Both the position numbers and the translations under genes were made by a program. A DNA stretch of 64,000 nucleotides from an uncultured Myxococcales bacterium (GTDB lineage: Bacteria > Myxococcota_A > UBA9042): contig CAIMEY010000060.1 of NCBI GenBank assembly GCA_903840165.1, positions 26,585-90,584 of the forward strand, given 5' to 3'. This document shows, piece by piece, positions 17,373 through 26,729 of this stretch. The notes below the pieces were generated by a model. That model did no database searches, was not told where the DNA came from, and saw only the letters and a program-made list of their open reading frames with translations. Every line of letters begins with the position of its first letter. Position 1 is the first letter of the stretch.

Positions 17373-20300
17373 CTACTTGTACAACGCGACTTTGCGGCCG
17401 GTCAGGGCGGCGCCTCCGCAATTCACCCGCCATTCTAGCGCGTTGGTGTTGCCGGGGGCGACGATCGCCGAACTGCCGTTGCCGGTGCCCAAAGTCAGCG
17501 TGTTGCAAGGCGCGGCAGTGCAGCCGTTGACGGCGCAGGCGTCGGTGCCGTTGGTCGTGGTGAAATACGTCGTGCTGCCGGTCCAGTAGGTCGACTTCAC
17601 CTTGGTCATTGTACCGCCTAGATAATTCCAGCTGGCCCAGGCGTTGGTTTGGGCCAAGTCTTCCGAGTAGACGTCTTCTTCCAAGACGCCGTTGCTGTCC
17701 CAGACCTTGACGCGCAACCTTGTTGTATTCAGGCAGTTATCCAGGGCAGTGTTGCCAATGTCATCGCCGGCCGTGTTGACAAAGCCGGCGCATTGGGTCC
17801 AGCCGGCAGGTGGATTAGCGTCGACAAAGGCCGACGACGGGATCAACGTCTGCCCGGCCGGATTGCAATCGACAAACGAGCCATTTGTGCATTTCTTTCC
17901 CGGTGTTAACGTGCAATCGGGCTCGCAGCCGTCGCCAGCAATGGCGTTGCCGTCGTCGCATTGCTCGTTCGCCTGATTGACGATGCCGTCGCCGCAGAAC
18001 GCTTTGTTGACGCATTGTCCGGTCTTGCACCACTGATTGGCACCGCAGGCGACTTGGTCAGCGACATTGGCGTGGGCACAGCCGGTCTTGCTGTCGCAAG
18101 TGTCTATTGTGCAAGCATTATTGTCGTCACAGCTAACTGGTGCGGCTACGCATGCGCCGCCCATGCATGCGTCGCCGCCCGTGCAGGCATTGCCGTCATT
18201 GCAGACGCCGCCGACATTGGCATGCTGGCAACCCTTGACTGCGTCACAGGAATCTGTGGTGCAGACGTTGTTGTCATTGCACGACGCGATGCTCGTCGGC
18301 AAGCAGAAGCCGCCCTGGCACTGGTCGCCCAAGGTGCATTGGTTTCCATCGTCGCAAGCGGGCGTGATTACAGTAAAAATGCAGCCTTTCTTGCTGTCGC
18401 AGCTGTCGGCCGTGCAGGGATTGCCGTCGGCGCAGACCTTGGGACTGCCCGGGTTGCAGAACCCGGACTTGCAGAGGTCGCTGTCCGTGCAAGGATTGCC
18501 GTCGTCGCAGGGCAGCACATTGTCGGTGGCCTGGCAACCCTTGATTGCGTCGCAGAAATCGCTCGTGCAGGGATTGCCGTCATCGCAGGTCTTGGGGCCT
18601 CCGGGCATGCACCAGCCGCCCTGGCAGCTGTCGAGCACCGTGCACACGTTGCCATCGCTACAAACCCCAGCGTTGGCAGCATGTTGGCAGCCCTTTTGCG
18701 CGTCGCAGCCGTCGTCGGTGCAGGCGTTGCCGTCGTCGCAGCCGACCAACTTGCCGGGCTGGCATTGGCCGCCCGCGCACACGTCGCCCAAGGTGCAGAC
18801 GCTGCCGTCGTCACAAGGTGCGGTGTTGGGCGTCGACGTGCAGCCGATGGTTGGGTCGCAACTATCTGTTGTGCAAGGGTCTTTATCGTCGCACACGCTG
18901 ACTTTGCCCGGCTTGCAAGTGCCGCCTGTGCAGACGTCGCCGGTCGTACAGGTATTGCCGTCATCGCAGCTGGCTTGGTTGGGCGCCTGCACACAACCCT
19001 TTATGGCGTCACAGGAATCGGTTGTGCACGGGTTGCCGTCGTCGCACAGCTTGGCCGGACCGCCCTGGCAGACGCCGACCTTGCATAAGTCGCCTTCGGT
19101 ACACGGATTATTGTCGGTGCAGGGCGCGCTGTTCACGGCGTAGATGCAGCCCTTCTTGGCGTCGCAACTATCTGTTGTGCAGGGGTTTATGTCGTCGCAG
19201 ACCTTGGCGACGCCCGGCTGGCATTGTCCGCCCACACAGGTGTCGTCCTGCGTACAGACGTTGCCGTCGCTGCAACTAGAAGTATTCGGTGCAAATACAC
19301 AGCCTTGCTTTGGGTCGCAACTGTCGTCGCTGCACGGATTGCCGTCCTGGCAGGGCAGCGTGGCGCCGGGGACGCAGACGCCGCCGCTGCAGGTGTCCGT
19401 GGTGGTGCACAGATTGCCGTCGCTGCAAGCCAGCCCATTGGCGGCAAAGATGCAGCCGGTCTTGCTATTGCAACTATCTGTTGTGCAAGGATTTCCATCA
19501 TCGCACACCGTGGCGTCGCCCGGCAAACACTGGCCGCCACTGCACGCGTCGCCCACCGTGCACGCGTTGTTGTCGCTGCAGTCGACCCCCACCGCGGCGC
19601 TGGTCGTGCAGCCCTTGGTTGCGTCGCAACTATCTGTTGTACAAGGATTTTTGTCGTCACATTGGACGGCTACCCCGACGCAATCGCCGTCCGAACACTT
19701 GTCGCCAGTGGTGCAGGTTGAGGCGTCGTCGCACGCGCCGGTCTTGGGCGGATGCTGGCATTGGCCGCTGACGCAATTGTCATAGGTGCACTGGAGGTTA
19801 TCGTCGCAGAGGCCGGGCGTTAGCTCGTCGGTTTGGCCGTCGCAGTCGTCGTCGATGAGGTTGCACGCTTCGGCTTTGGCTTGGGCGGCATTGCAGGCGC
19901 TCAGACCATCTTTACCGCAACTGCGCTTTCCTGAACACGTTCCGGCACCATTGACGCTGCTGCAACTGGTGCCGAGCTGGAGCGTCGTGGCGCGGGCGTC
20001 GCAGGCGCAGACGAGGTCTTTGCGCACGCATTGGCTCGAAGTCACACCGCCGACGCTCGTGCCGGCCTTGCATAAGTACCCGTCCGGACAGTTGTTATCG
20101 CCGGCGCACACGGCTCCGCAGAAGGCGCCCAACTGGGCTCCGCTGGCATCGGCGTAGGGGACACACCGGCTATCACTGCCGCCAAGGACGTTGTTGCAAT
20201 CGCTATCAGCCTGACATGGTTCGCAAATACGCGGAAAGGCTGGCACGCAGACGTTGACAATGTCGCCGCCATTGCCCGCAAGTGACGCGCACTTTAGGCC

Positions 20301-20786
20301 CGAGCCGCAGCCCGCCCCGCACAGGGCAGCGCACTGCTTGCCGCCGTCGATTTCTACGCAAAAGTTGTTGTCGCACTGGCTGTTGTCGGTGCACGCACAG
20401 CCTGCTGCCGTGCATCCAGCGTCGGCCGCGGTGCCGTCTGCGATGGCGGTTTCCCCTGTTCCAACATCGACTTCAGGCCCAACGGCTGCGTCCAACGCGG
20501 CATCATCGCTTGGCGCATCGCTGCTGAGGAGGTCGGCGGCAAGGTTCGTCTCGGTGCCAGATGCATCGGTCAAAAAATTTGGAATATCATTGCCTTCACT
20601 AACAGCGTCGCCGGCCACGCCCTGGCCATTGGCCGCATTGCTGCAAGCGCCCAGGCCCAATAGGGCCAGAAGCAAGGACAGTGCTAGCCAGGGTGGCGAA
20701 AAAACTATAGTACGATCAAGACGATAGGCTAGGGTCGTGGCGCGCCTGAGTCGATGTGGACAGTGGCTGGGCGATTGCGGCTTCAT
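17373..20786 (-). CDS. Large Cys-rich repeat lipoprotein with DUF4215-type unit
   Basis: 1137 residues. A long basic N-region is followed by a hydrophobic stretch and lipobox GLGAC near residue 49. After an Asp/Ala/Thr linker and a Cys-rich part (to about 290), LIDDDCDGQTDE resembles MopE/Cys-rich metal-site motifs. Eleven or so two-part modules follow (residues about 320-920), each pairing CDDGNPCTTDSCDxxKGC with CxDGNxCTxGDxCxGGxC. CGDGIVNQANEQCDDGN near 932 is the DUF4215/myxococcal repeat. The last 170 residues form an unrelated globular end (TGRKVALYK). Predicted extracellular, disulfide-rich; the acidic DDGN loops could bind Ca2+, which is inference. A dispersed repeat copy abuts the start codon. 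Confidence 0.9.
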   Translation of the reverse strand: MKPQSPSHCPHRLRRATTLAYRLDRTIVFSPPWLALSLLLALLGLGACSNAANGQGVAGDAVSEGNDIPNFLTDASGTETNLAADLLSSDAPSDDAALDAAVGPEVDVGTGETAIADGTAADAGCTAAGCACTDNSQCDNNFCVEIDGGKQCAALCGAGCGSGLKCASLAGNGGDIVNVCVPAFPRICEPCQADSDCNNVLGGSDSRCVPYADASGAQLGAFCGAVCAGDNNCPDGYLCKAGTSVGGVTSSQCVRKDLVCACDARATTLQLGTSCSSVNGAGTCSGKRSCGKDGLSACNAAQAKAEACNLIDDDCDGQTDELTPGLCDDNLQCTYDNCVSGQCQHPPKTGACDDASTCTTGDKCSDGDCVGVAVQCDDKNPCTTDSCDATKGCTTSAAVGVDCSDNNACTVGDACSGGQCLPGDATVCDDGNPCTTDSCNSKTGCIFAANGLACSDGNLCTTTDTCSGGVCVPGATLPCQDGNPCSDDSCDPKQGCVFAPNTSSCSDGNVCTQDDTCVGGQCQPGVAKVCDDINPCTTDSCDAKKGCIYAVNSAPCTDNNPCTEGDLCKVGVCQGGPAKLCDDGNPCTTDSCDAIKGCVQAPNQASCDDGNTCTTGDVCTGGTCKPGKVSVCDDKDPCTTDSCDPTIGCTSTPNTAPCDDGSVCTLGDVCAGGQCQPGKLVGCDDGNACTDDGCDAQKGCQHAANAGVCSDGNVCTVLDSCQGGWCMPGGPKTCDDGNPCTSDFCDAIKGCQATDNVLPCDDGNPCTDSDLCKSGFCNPGSPKVCADGNPCTADSCDSKKGCIFTVITPACDDGNQCTLGDQCQGGFCLPTSIASCNDNNVCTTDSCDAVKGCQHANVGGVCNDGNACTGGDACMGGACVAAPVSCDDNNACTIDTCDSKTGCAHANVADQVACGANQWCKTGQCVNKAFCGDGIVNQANEQCDDGNAIAGDGCEPDCTLTPGKKCTNGSFVDCNPAGQTLIPSSAFVDANPPAGWTQCAGFVNTAGDDIGNTALDNCLNTTRLRVKVWDSNGVLEEDVYSEDLAQTNAWASWNYLGGTMTKVKSTYWTGSTTYFTTTNGTDACAVNGCTAAPCNTLTLGTGNGSSAIVAPGNTNALEWRVNCGGAALTGRKVALYK
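18030..19820 (-). repeat. Array of Cys-rich modules within the 1137-residue lipoprotein
   Basis: Two-part units recur about every 45-50 residues. At DNA level the 16-base string AACTATCTGTTGTGCA (plus strand) recurs at about 18860, 19170 and 19470, and with one change at about 19630, although neighbouring codons differ. This suggests recent copying or conversion among modules. Confidence 0.85.
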
Positions 20787-20807
20787 GGGACCCCTTGGAG
20801 TGAAATA
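20787..20807 (+). repeat. Dispersed repeat copy at a start codon
   Basis: GGGACCCCTTGGAGTGAAATA directly abuts the minus-strand ATG at 20786. It differs from the core GGAGCCCTTAGAGTAAA at a few positions. Read on the minus strand, its AAGGGG lies 4-5 bases before the ATG and could serve as ribosome site. Confidence 0.5.
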
Positions 20808-20840
20808 CGCACATCGATTGAGAAAATACGTGCTAACGGT

Positions 20841-21293
20841 CTAGCTTCCGTGCCCCGACGGCCGCGGCGGTAGCCCCAGGCGGCGGTGGTCGGCCAGGGT
20901 GCAGCGGTCCTGGACCACGGTGATGCCAAGGGCGCGCAGCGATTCGGCAAAACTATCATTGCGAATGCCGAGTTGTAGCCATACCACCTGGGGCAGCGGC
21001 TGCATGGCAGCAATGTCGTCAAGATGGGCGGCGAGATCGGTTGGACGGCGAAAAACATCTACCATATCAATCGGTTCTTTGATCTCAGCCAAGGTCGCGC
21101 CGACCGGTTGGCCCCACAACACGCGACCAACGCCCATGGGATTTACGGCAAAGACCTGATATCCCTGCTGAAACAGGTATTCCGGCACGTAGCAGGCCGG
21201 GCGATCCGCAGACCAGTGGGCCCCGAGCACGGCAATGGTGCGGCATGTCTGCAAAATCTGGCGCGGATCGGCGTTGGTGGCGGGCACATGCAT
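20841..21293 (-). CDS. CoA-binding domain protein (YccU type)
   Basis: 150 residues from ATG 21293. A Rossmann CoA-binding domain fills the protein: RTIAVLGAHWSADRPACYVPEYLFQQGYQVFAVNP, then ATLAEIKEPIDMVDVFRRP, VVWLQLGIRNDSFAESLRALGITVVQDRC. These are the hallmarks of the small stand-alone CoA_binding_2 family (E. coli YccU). The biochemical role of that family is not settled. Length is usual for the family. It lies between the tex gene, 54 bases upstream on the same strand, and the Cys-rich lipoprotein, so it may be cotranscribed with tex. Confidence 0.88.
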   Translation of the reverse strand: MHVPATNADPRQILQTCRTIAVLGAHWSADRPACYVPEYLFQQGYQVFAVNPMGVGRVLWGQPVGATLAEIKEPIDMVDVFRRPTDLAAHLDDIAAMQPLPQVVWLQLGIRNDSFAESLRALGITVVQDRCTLADHRRLGLPPRPSGHGS

Positions 21294-21347
21294 CGCTGCA
21301 TAATACCATGGCCGCCAAAGCCTCAGCAAATTGGCCGGAGCCTGGGC

Positions 21348-23528
21348 CTAATTGCTCGTCTTACTCGGCAGTTGCGGCTGGGTCTTGAGGCTAAGGGCGA
21401 TGCGTTTGCGCGGCGCGTCGACGCTGAGGACGGTGGCCTGTACGCCTTGGCCCGCGTGAACGATCTCCCGAGGATCACGAACAAATCGGTCGGCCAGTTC
21501 CGACACATGCACCAGGCCATCCTGGTGCACGCCGATGTCGATAAACGCCCCAAAAGCCGCGACGTTGGTGACCACGCCGGGCAGACGCATCCCCGGCTTG
21601 AGGTCAGCCATGGTCTGGACATCTGCGCGAAATGCCACAGGTTCTAGACTTGGCCGAGGATCGCGCCCCGGCCTTTCCAACTCGGCCAGCACGTCGGCCA
21701 AGGTGGGGGCACCGACCTCCGCGGACTGGTAGCGTTTGGCATCGATGCGGGCAATAGCCCCTGTATTTCCAAGGAGTTGCCCCAGTGGGATCCCAAGGTC
21801 CTTGGCCATCTGCCGCACCAAAGGATAGCGTTCCGGGTGTACCGCCGAGGCGTCCAGCGGTTCCTCGCCCTTTTGAATGCGCAGAAAGCCTGCGGCCTGC
21901 TCGAAGGCTTTGGGGCCTAAACCTTTGACCTTTAAGAGGTCTCGGCGTGTCTGGAAGGGGCCATGCTGCTGCCGATGCAGGGCGATCTGCCGCGCCAGGC
22001 TCGGGCCAATGCCGGCGACGTGGGTCAGCAGCGATTGGCTCGCCGTATTGACGTGGACCCCCACCTGATTGACGCAAGACTCTACGACTTCTGCGAGCTT
22101 ACGCGAAAGGAGCCCTTGGTCGACATCGTGCTGGTACTGGCCGACGCCAATCGATTTCGGCTCGATTTGCACAAGTTCAGCCAGGGGATCCTGCAGACGG
22201 CGACCGATGGACAGAGCGCCGCGCACGGTGACATCCAAGTCCGGGTGCTGGCTCCGCGCCAATTCTGAAGCGCTGTAGACACTTGCACCCGCCTCGGACA
22301 CAGCCACGACCGGCACCTGCGCCAAGCCGGCCTCGCGCAAGGCTTGACGAAGAAAGGCCTCCGCTTCACGCCCGCCAGTGCCGTTGCCAACCGCCACAGC
22401 GCTAGGTCGAAACCGCGACACCATCGCCAAAAAAGCTTTCTTTGCAAGTGCTTGCTGCGTATCTCCTTGAACTAGGTACAAGACGTCGTGGGCGAGGTGC
22501 TGCCCCGTGTCATCCACCGCCGCGATCTTGCAGCCGGTCCGCAGCCCCGGATCCACGGCCAGAACGGACTTGGGGCCCCAAGGCGGGGCAAGAAGAAGAT
22601 CCTTGACATTACTAGCAAAAACTGCAATAGCCTCGGCGTCCGCCTGTTCCTTGAGGTGGCTGCGCACGGCCGAGGTGATGGCTGGCCACAGCAGGCGCTG
22701 CCAGCCATCGCTCACCGCGGCTTGCAAGAAACTGGCCCACGGACTGCGGGCGACATGGCCAAGACGACGCAGAAGCTCTGCCTGCCAATCCTCAGTTTGT
22801 CCTTCCATATCAATGGTTAAGACACCTTGCGTCTCGCCCCGACATAGCGCCAAGTAGCGGTGCGAGGGAATACGGGCAACGGGCTCCTCGAAGTTGAAAT
22901 AGTCGCGAAAAGTCTCGGCTTCTGCCGGCAAATCGCCCTTCTTCCTGCGAGCCGTGATGCGTCCATGCCTCCACGTTGCCAGCCGCAGGTCAGCGCGGAT
23001 AGTCGCGTCTTCACTAAACATTTCGGCAACAATGTCCTGGGCACCGGCCAGAGCGCTGGCCCTATCAGGCACCTGCCGATCGGCATCGACAAAGGCTTGG
23101 GCCTCGCGCTGAGGGTCGCCGTGCAGCGCCTGACTGCGAATCCGCTCGGCCAGGGGCAAAAGCCCACGATCACGAGCCTTTTGCGCACGGGTCTGCCTCT
23201 TGGGCCGATGCGGCAGGTACAGTTCTTCGAGGACGGTGCGGTCCGTGGCATCGGCAATCGCTTGCAATAAAGCCTTGTTATCGATGCCCAACTCGGTCAA
23301 GGTATGCAGGATGGTCGCCTTACGGGCAGTGAGTGCAGTCTGTTCCTGATATTGCTGTTCAATGGCGCGGAGTTGCGACTCGTCGACGCCGCCGGTTGCC
23401 TCCTTACGGTACCGGGCGATGAAGGGCACCGTCGCACCGCCGTTGAGCAGGGTCACGCACGCGTGCACCGAGGCCAGCGACAGACCGACTTGCTTAGAAA
23501 TAAACGCGATTTCGGGAGCGATCGTCAT
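21348..23528 (-). CDS. tex: Tex-family S1 RNA-binding transcription accessory protein
   Basis: 726 residues. The N-terminal Tex helical domain is clear (VPFIARYRKEATGGVDE, LEELYLPHRPKRQTRAQKARDRGL), then the YqgF/RNase H-like domain (VLAVDPGLRTGCKIAAVD), tandem helix-hairpin-helix motifs (HVAGIGPSLARQIALHR, LKVKGLGPKAFEQAAGFLRI), and a C-terminal S1 domain (GMRLPGVVTNVAAFGAFIDIGVHQDGLVHVSEL). Length is slightly shorter than the usual 750-790 but all domains are present. The family binds nucleic acid and interacts with RNA polymerase or ribosomes; it is widely conserved. Divergent from the radical SAM gene across a 599-base gap. Confidence 0.96.
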   Translation of the reverse strand: MTIAPEIAFISKQVGLSLASVHACVTLLNGGATVPFIARYRKEATGGVDESQLRAIEQQYQEQTALTARKATILHTLTELGIDNKALLQAIADATDRTVLEELYLPHRPKRQTRAQKARDRGLLPLAERIRSQALHGDPQREAQAFVDADRQVPDRASALAGAQDIVAEMFSEDATIRADLRLATWRHGRITARRKKGDLPAEAETFRDYFNFEEPVARIPSHRYLALCRGETQGVLTIDMEGQTEDWQAELLRRLGHVARSPWASFLQAAVSDGWQRLLWPAITSAVRSHLKEQADAEAIAVFASNVKDLLLAPPWGPKSVLAVDPGLRTGCKIAAVDDTGQHLAHDVLYLVQGDTQQALAKKAFLAMVSRFRPSAVAVGNGTGGREAEAFLRQALREAGLAQVPVVAVSEAGASVYSASELARSQHPDLDVTVRGALSIGRRLQDPLAELVQIEPKSIGVGQYQHDVDQGLLSRKLAEVVESCVNQVGVHVNTASQSLLTHVAGIGPSLARQIALHRQQHGPFQTRRDLLKVKGLGPKAFEQAAGFLRIQKGEEPLDASAVHPERYPLVRQMAKDLGIPLGQLLGNTGAIARIDAKRYQSAEVGAPTLADVLAELERPGRDPRPSLEPVAFRADVQTMADLKPGMRLPGVVTNVAAFGAFIDIGVHQDGLVHVSELADRFVRDPREIVHAGQGVQATVLSVDAPRKRIALSLKTQPQLPSKTSN

Positions 23529-24127
23529 GTGCGTCCTGTCATTTCATCGGCCTAGCTCGTCCCTCGGTGGCTTGGCAATTGCGGGAAAAGTCTAATTATT
23601 CAAGTGGTTATTGGCCCAACGCAGCGCTGCACGCCTGCCAAGTGCAGACCGATAGTGCCTGCGCAGCAGCGTTGCCGTCAAAACAAGTGCAAATCCGCAG
23701 GAATCGGCCAGCGCCATGCCCCGTTCTTTTATCACCCATCAGGAAATGTTTGGGATGGACAAAGAACGACGATTGTAGTCGGCCAATTATGGAGAAGAAA
23801 TCCGCATAGCCATGTTCGGTCAGGGGGGGACTCTGCTGCACCATCCAGCGGCCACACCGTCCCGCCACTGCCAATTGCATGGATTTCAGAGGAATTGCCG
23901 GGAGTGGTCGAATGCTCTGGCCCCTGCTACGGGCGGGCGCCGCGTCGAAACCGGTGCTTTGGTTCGCTCAGCGTGGAGGTGCATTTGAAGTTTGGTGAAT
24001 TCGTCACAGGCAAAGCACTTCGCCCTTGTACGCGCCCAGCAGGCTCCGGCAAACTCTGTGGGCGTGACGCAGGGGCCTCTGCAACCGCCTTCCCCCCTTG
24101 AACATCCCGCCAGGAACCGAAGACTGA
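23529..24127. other. Long divergent intergenic region, no gene recognised
   Basis: 599 bases between tex and the radical SAM gene. Open frames exist on both strands but have no start-site support, no family resemblance and a composition unlike neighbouring genes. The stretch 23575-23620 is AT-rich (CTAATTATTCAAGTGG), suitable for a promoter. No cobalamin riboswitch boxes were seen. Confidence 0.4.
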
Positions 24128-25606
24128 ATGCGAGTTCTGCTCTTAAATCCGCCAGTTCCACGGCGAAGTCTCACCAACCGAGACTTGATGGGCGGCATGG
24201 GCATCGACGCGGGCTTTGGCACCAGTTTTTCCTCGCGCTTTATCGCCCAGGTCAAGTTTGAGGGCGTGCATTTGCCTATCATCACGCTTGCTTATGCTGC
24301 CGCCATTTTGCGCAAGGCGGGCCACGAAGTGCATGTGATCGACCAGGCCCGGCAGGATTCGGAACAGCCTGAAGTGCTGGCCGAGGTCACCGCCTTGAAG
24401 CCAGATTGGGTGGTTGCGGCGACCTCCTTTGCCTATATTCGCGCGGAGTTGCAGTACCTCGCGGCCGCGAGTCGCGCCTGTGGCTGCAAACGGCTGGTCT
24501 TTGGCGCCACGGCCTGCCACTTTGCCTCTGATATCATGGCCCTTGGCCTTGCCGACGTCATTGCCCATGGTGATCCTGAAGTGGCGATCGGTCACTTGGC
24601 CCAAGGCACGCTGGCTCCTGGGCTTTCGGGCGTGTTGATGGCGCAGGCCGGTTCCTCGCCGCCGGTCCTGCACGCCGCCGCTCCTGGGTTTGTACAGGCG
24701 CTCGACACTGTGCCTTGGCCGGACTGGAATGGCTTTGAAATCCAGCGCTACGGCTATTTTCCCCTGCTCAAGCGTCGGCCTTTCCTGACGATGCTGGCCT
24801 CGCGTGGCTGCCCTTACGCCTGCAGTTTCTGCCCCTATCCGGTGGCCCAAGGCGCGCCATTTCGCGGACGCAGCGTCAAAGACGTCGTGGCTGAAGCGTC
24901 TTTCCTAGTAAAAACACACGGGATTCGTAGCATCTTGTTCCGCGATCCGACCTTTTCGATGGACATCGGGCGCGCCAAGGACCTGGCTCGGGGCCTGCGC
25001 GATGCGCACCTCGACCTGGACTGGGGCATGGAAACGCGGCTGGACCGGCTAGATGATGAACTCATTGATTTACTTGGTGAATCTGGGTGTAAGTCGGTGA
25101 ATTTCGGCGTCGATCCCATCGATGAAGCCACGCGCGAAGCCTCGCACCGCCGGGCCTGTCCGCCGGATGTGGCGGCTGCACGCATTGCTCGGCTCGAACG
25201 GCGGGGCATCGCCACGGCGGGTCTCTTTGTCATCGGCTTGCCGAATCAGTCTGAAGACGAAATGCGGCGTACAATCGAATGGATCGATACGCTGGAGATG
25301 TCCTTCGTCAATTATGAACTCGCCACGCCGTTTCCCGGCACGCCCCTGTACGATCAAGCCATTACCCAGGGTTGGACCCAGGCGCTGACGTTGCAGCAAC
25401 TCCTCGCGGGTGCCCCCAAGTTGCAGTTCAACGGTGCCATGGGGCTTGCGCAGATGAAGGCGCTGCAAGATCAAGCCTTTCGTCGTTTTTACGCCAAGCC
25501 CCGTCGCGTGGTGAAAGACCTGATTTTACGGCAGTTTTTTACCAACGTCCGCTTCTTTTCGCGCTCGGCGTTGCGCTTTGCTTTGCGGGAGCTCCGTGCG
25601 GCCTAG
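24128..25606 (+). CDS. B12-binding-domain radical SAM protein
   Basis: 492 residues. The N-terminal 170 residues have the cobalamin-binding Rossmann pattern (MRVLLLNPPVPRR, PIITLAYAAAILRKAGHEVHVID, KPDWVVAATSFAYI), though the His of the DxHxxG motif is not apparent. Residues about 227-234 carry the 4Fe-4S motif CPYACSFC, followed by FRGRSVKDVVAEASFLV, FRDPTFSMD, and FVIGLPNQSEDEMRRTIEWI, all typical of the P-methylase/BchE-like branch. A basic C-terminus (KPRRVVKDLI) follows. Such enzymes methylate or rearrange unactivated carbons, often in lipid or pigment pathways. No neighbouring biosynthetic gene shows the substrate. Confidence 0.92.
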   Translation: MRVLLLNPPVPRRSLTNRDLMGGMGIDAGFGTSFSSRFIAQVKFEGVHLPIITLAYAAAILRKAGHEVHVIDQARQDSEQPEVLAEVTALKPDWVVAATSFAYIRAELQYLAAASRACGCKRLVFGATACHFASDIMALGLADVIAHGDPEVAIGHLAQGTLAPGLSGVLMAQAGSSPPVLHAAAPGFVQALDTVPWPDWNGFEIQRYGYFPLLKRRPFLTMLASRGCPYACSFCPYPVAQGAPFRGRSVKDVVAEASFLVKTHGIRSILFRDPTFSMDIGRAKDLARGLRDAHLDLDWGMETRLDRLDDELIDLLGESGCKSVNFGVDPIDEATREASHRRACPPDVAAARIARLERRGIATAGLFVIGLPNQSEDEMRRTIEWIDTLEMSFVNYELATPFPGTPLYDQAITQGWTQALTLQQLLAGAPKLQFNGAMGLAQMKALQDQAFRRFYAKPRRVVKDLILRQFFTNVRFFSRSALRFALRELRAA

Positions 25607-25652
25607 GAAGGGCCCCGGTAGCCGTTTGTCGTTCGCCGGTTTCACCATTGTT

Positions 25653-26729
25653 TCAAGTAGTTGTCTGAGCCTTGGTCGCCAGTTGACCAAGGTGCAGACG
25701 CAGCCAGCGCTGCAACATCAGCCGAATTGCGATGACGGCCCCCAGGCTCAGCAGCCCCCATGGCGGCGCGCAATTGGCCAGCAATAAAGCCCAAACTAGA
25801 ATCAGGCTGCGATCCAGGCGAGTGGCAGCGGGCAGGACCAGCAGCACGACCGCCAAGGGCACGGCCAGCAACGCCCAGGGCGGCAGCAAGGCCATCGCGC
25901 AAAGGCCCGAACCGATGAGAATTCCGGCAATTACAGAGGCATAGCGCTCACGGACCGGCCCAAGGCGGCCGACGCTGGTCGCGGCGCTGCCTAGGACCAA
26001 GGTCGCAAAAGTCACTGTGATGATGGCGATTTTGTCTTGAGGGATGTGAAAGTGCCACGCCAGCAAGGTGGACCAGACCGCACTGGCATCGCCACCACGA
26101 CCGGCTATGGCATCGACTGAGGCGCGGTTCGAAATTGCTAAGGATTGCGGGAGAAGTACCGTGGCGAGCGCGGCAGCAACGGCCCCGCCAAGCGCCGGCA
26201 CCGCCCAGGACCTGCGCGGCACGGCGTAGAGTAACGCTTTGAAAATAGACAGGGTTGCTGCCAACAGCCACAGGCAAGCCAGGGCCCAAAGGGACCACGG
26301 GACGGTTGGACGCTCAGCGGGCCTCGTCGCGCCGGCCGAAGGTGGGGCTGAAGGTAGATCCTCATGCCAAAATCCGCCGTGATCTCGGGCAATCATCGCT
26401 GTCACCGCCTTGCGAACCGATGTGGGCGGCGGCGTTTGACCCTGCCAGGCAAAGGAAAAGGACGGACTGAATGCCAGCGGGACCGTGCCAGGGCGCGGCG
26501 GCGAGCTTGCTGGAAGTAAAAGCAATTCGCCTGGAACAGCGCCTTGCCAGTGTACCGAAATTGCCGACGATTCGATGTGGATATCGCCAATTTCCGGCGC
26601 AACTACAGGGCCTTGGGCGCCTTGCACCAGCGTTTCAATGGCCGACTCTTGCCCCGGTGGCAAGACCGGCGTGGCGAGCGCCACGGACGGCAGCATGAGC
26701 GCAAAGACTGCGATTCGCCACGGGATCAT
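25653..26729 (-). CDS. Multi-pass membrane protein with N-terminal periplasmic domain
   Basis: 358 residues from ATG 26729, which overlaps the stop of the upstream gene by ATGA, a coupling arrangement that decides the start over a longer frame. A Sec-type signal (MIPWRIAVFALMLPSVALA) precedes about 130 residues predicted to be periplasmic (VHWQGAVPGELLLLPAS). Then about seven hydrophobic segments follow from residue 145 (SLWALACLWLLAATLSIF, AVPALGGAVAAALATVLL, and others). No family was recognised. Tight coupling to the glycosyltransferase-like membrane protein suggests a joint envelope function. Confidence 0.75.
   Translation of the reverse strand: MIPWRIAVFALMLPSVALATPVLPPGQESAIETLVQGAQGPVVAPEIGDIHIESSAISVHWQGAVPGELLLLPASSPPRPGTVPLAFSPSFSFAWQGQTPPPTSVRKAVTAMIARDHGGFWHEDLPSAPPSAGATRPAERPTVPWSLWALACLWLLAATLSIFKALLYAVPRRSWAVPALGGAVAAALATVLLPQSLAISNRASVDAIAGRGGDASAVWSTLLAWHFHIPQDKIAIITVTFATLVLGSAATSVGRLGPVRERYASVIAGILIGSGLCAMALLPPWALLAVPLAVVLLVLPAATRLDRSLILVWALLLANCAPPWGLLSLGAVIAIRLMLQRWLRLHLGQLATKAQTTT

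Noticed and set aside
17961..19143. Two long plus-strand frames opposite the Cys-rich lipoprotein
   Set aside because: They are reverse readings of the repeat modules and show only periodic low-complexity sequence.
24000..24127. Possible cobalamin riboswitch before the B12-binding radical SAM gene
   Set aside because: No B12-box or conserved core strings were visible in the leader.
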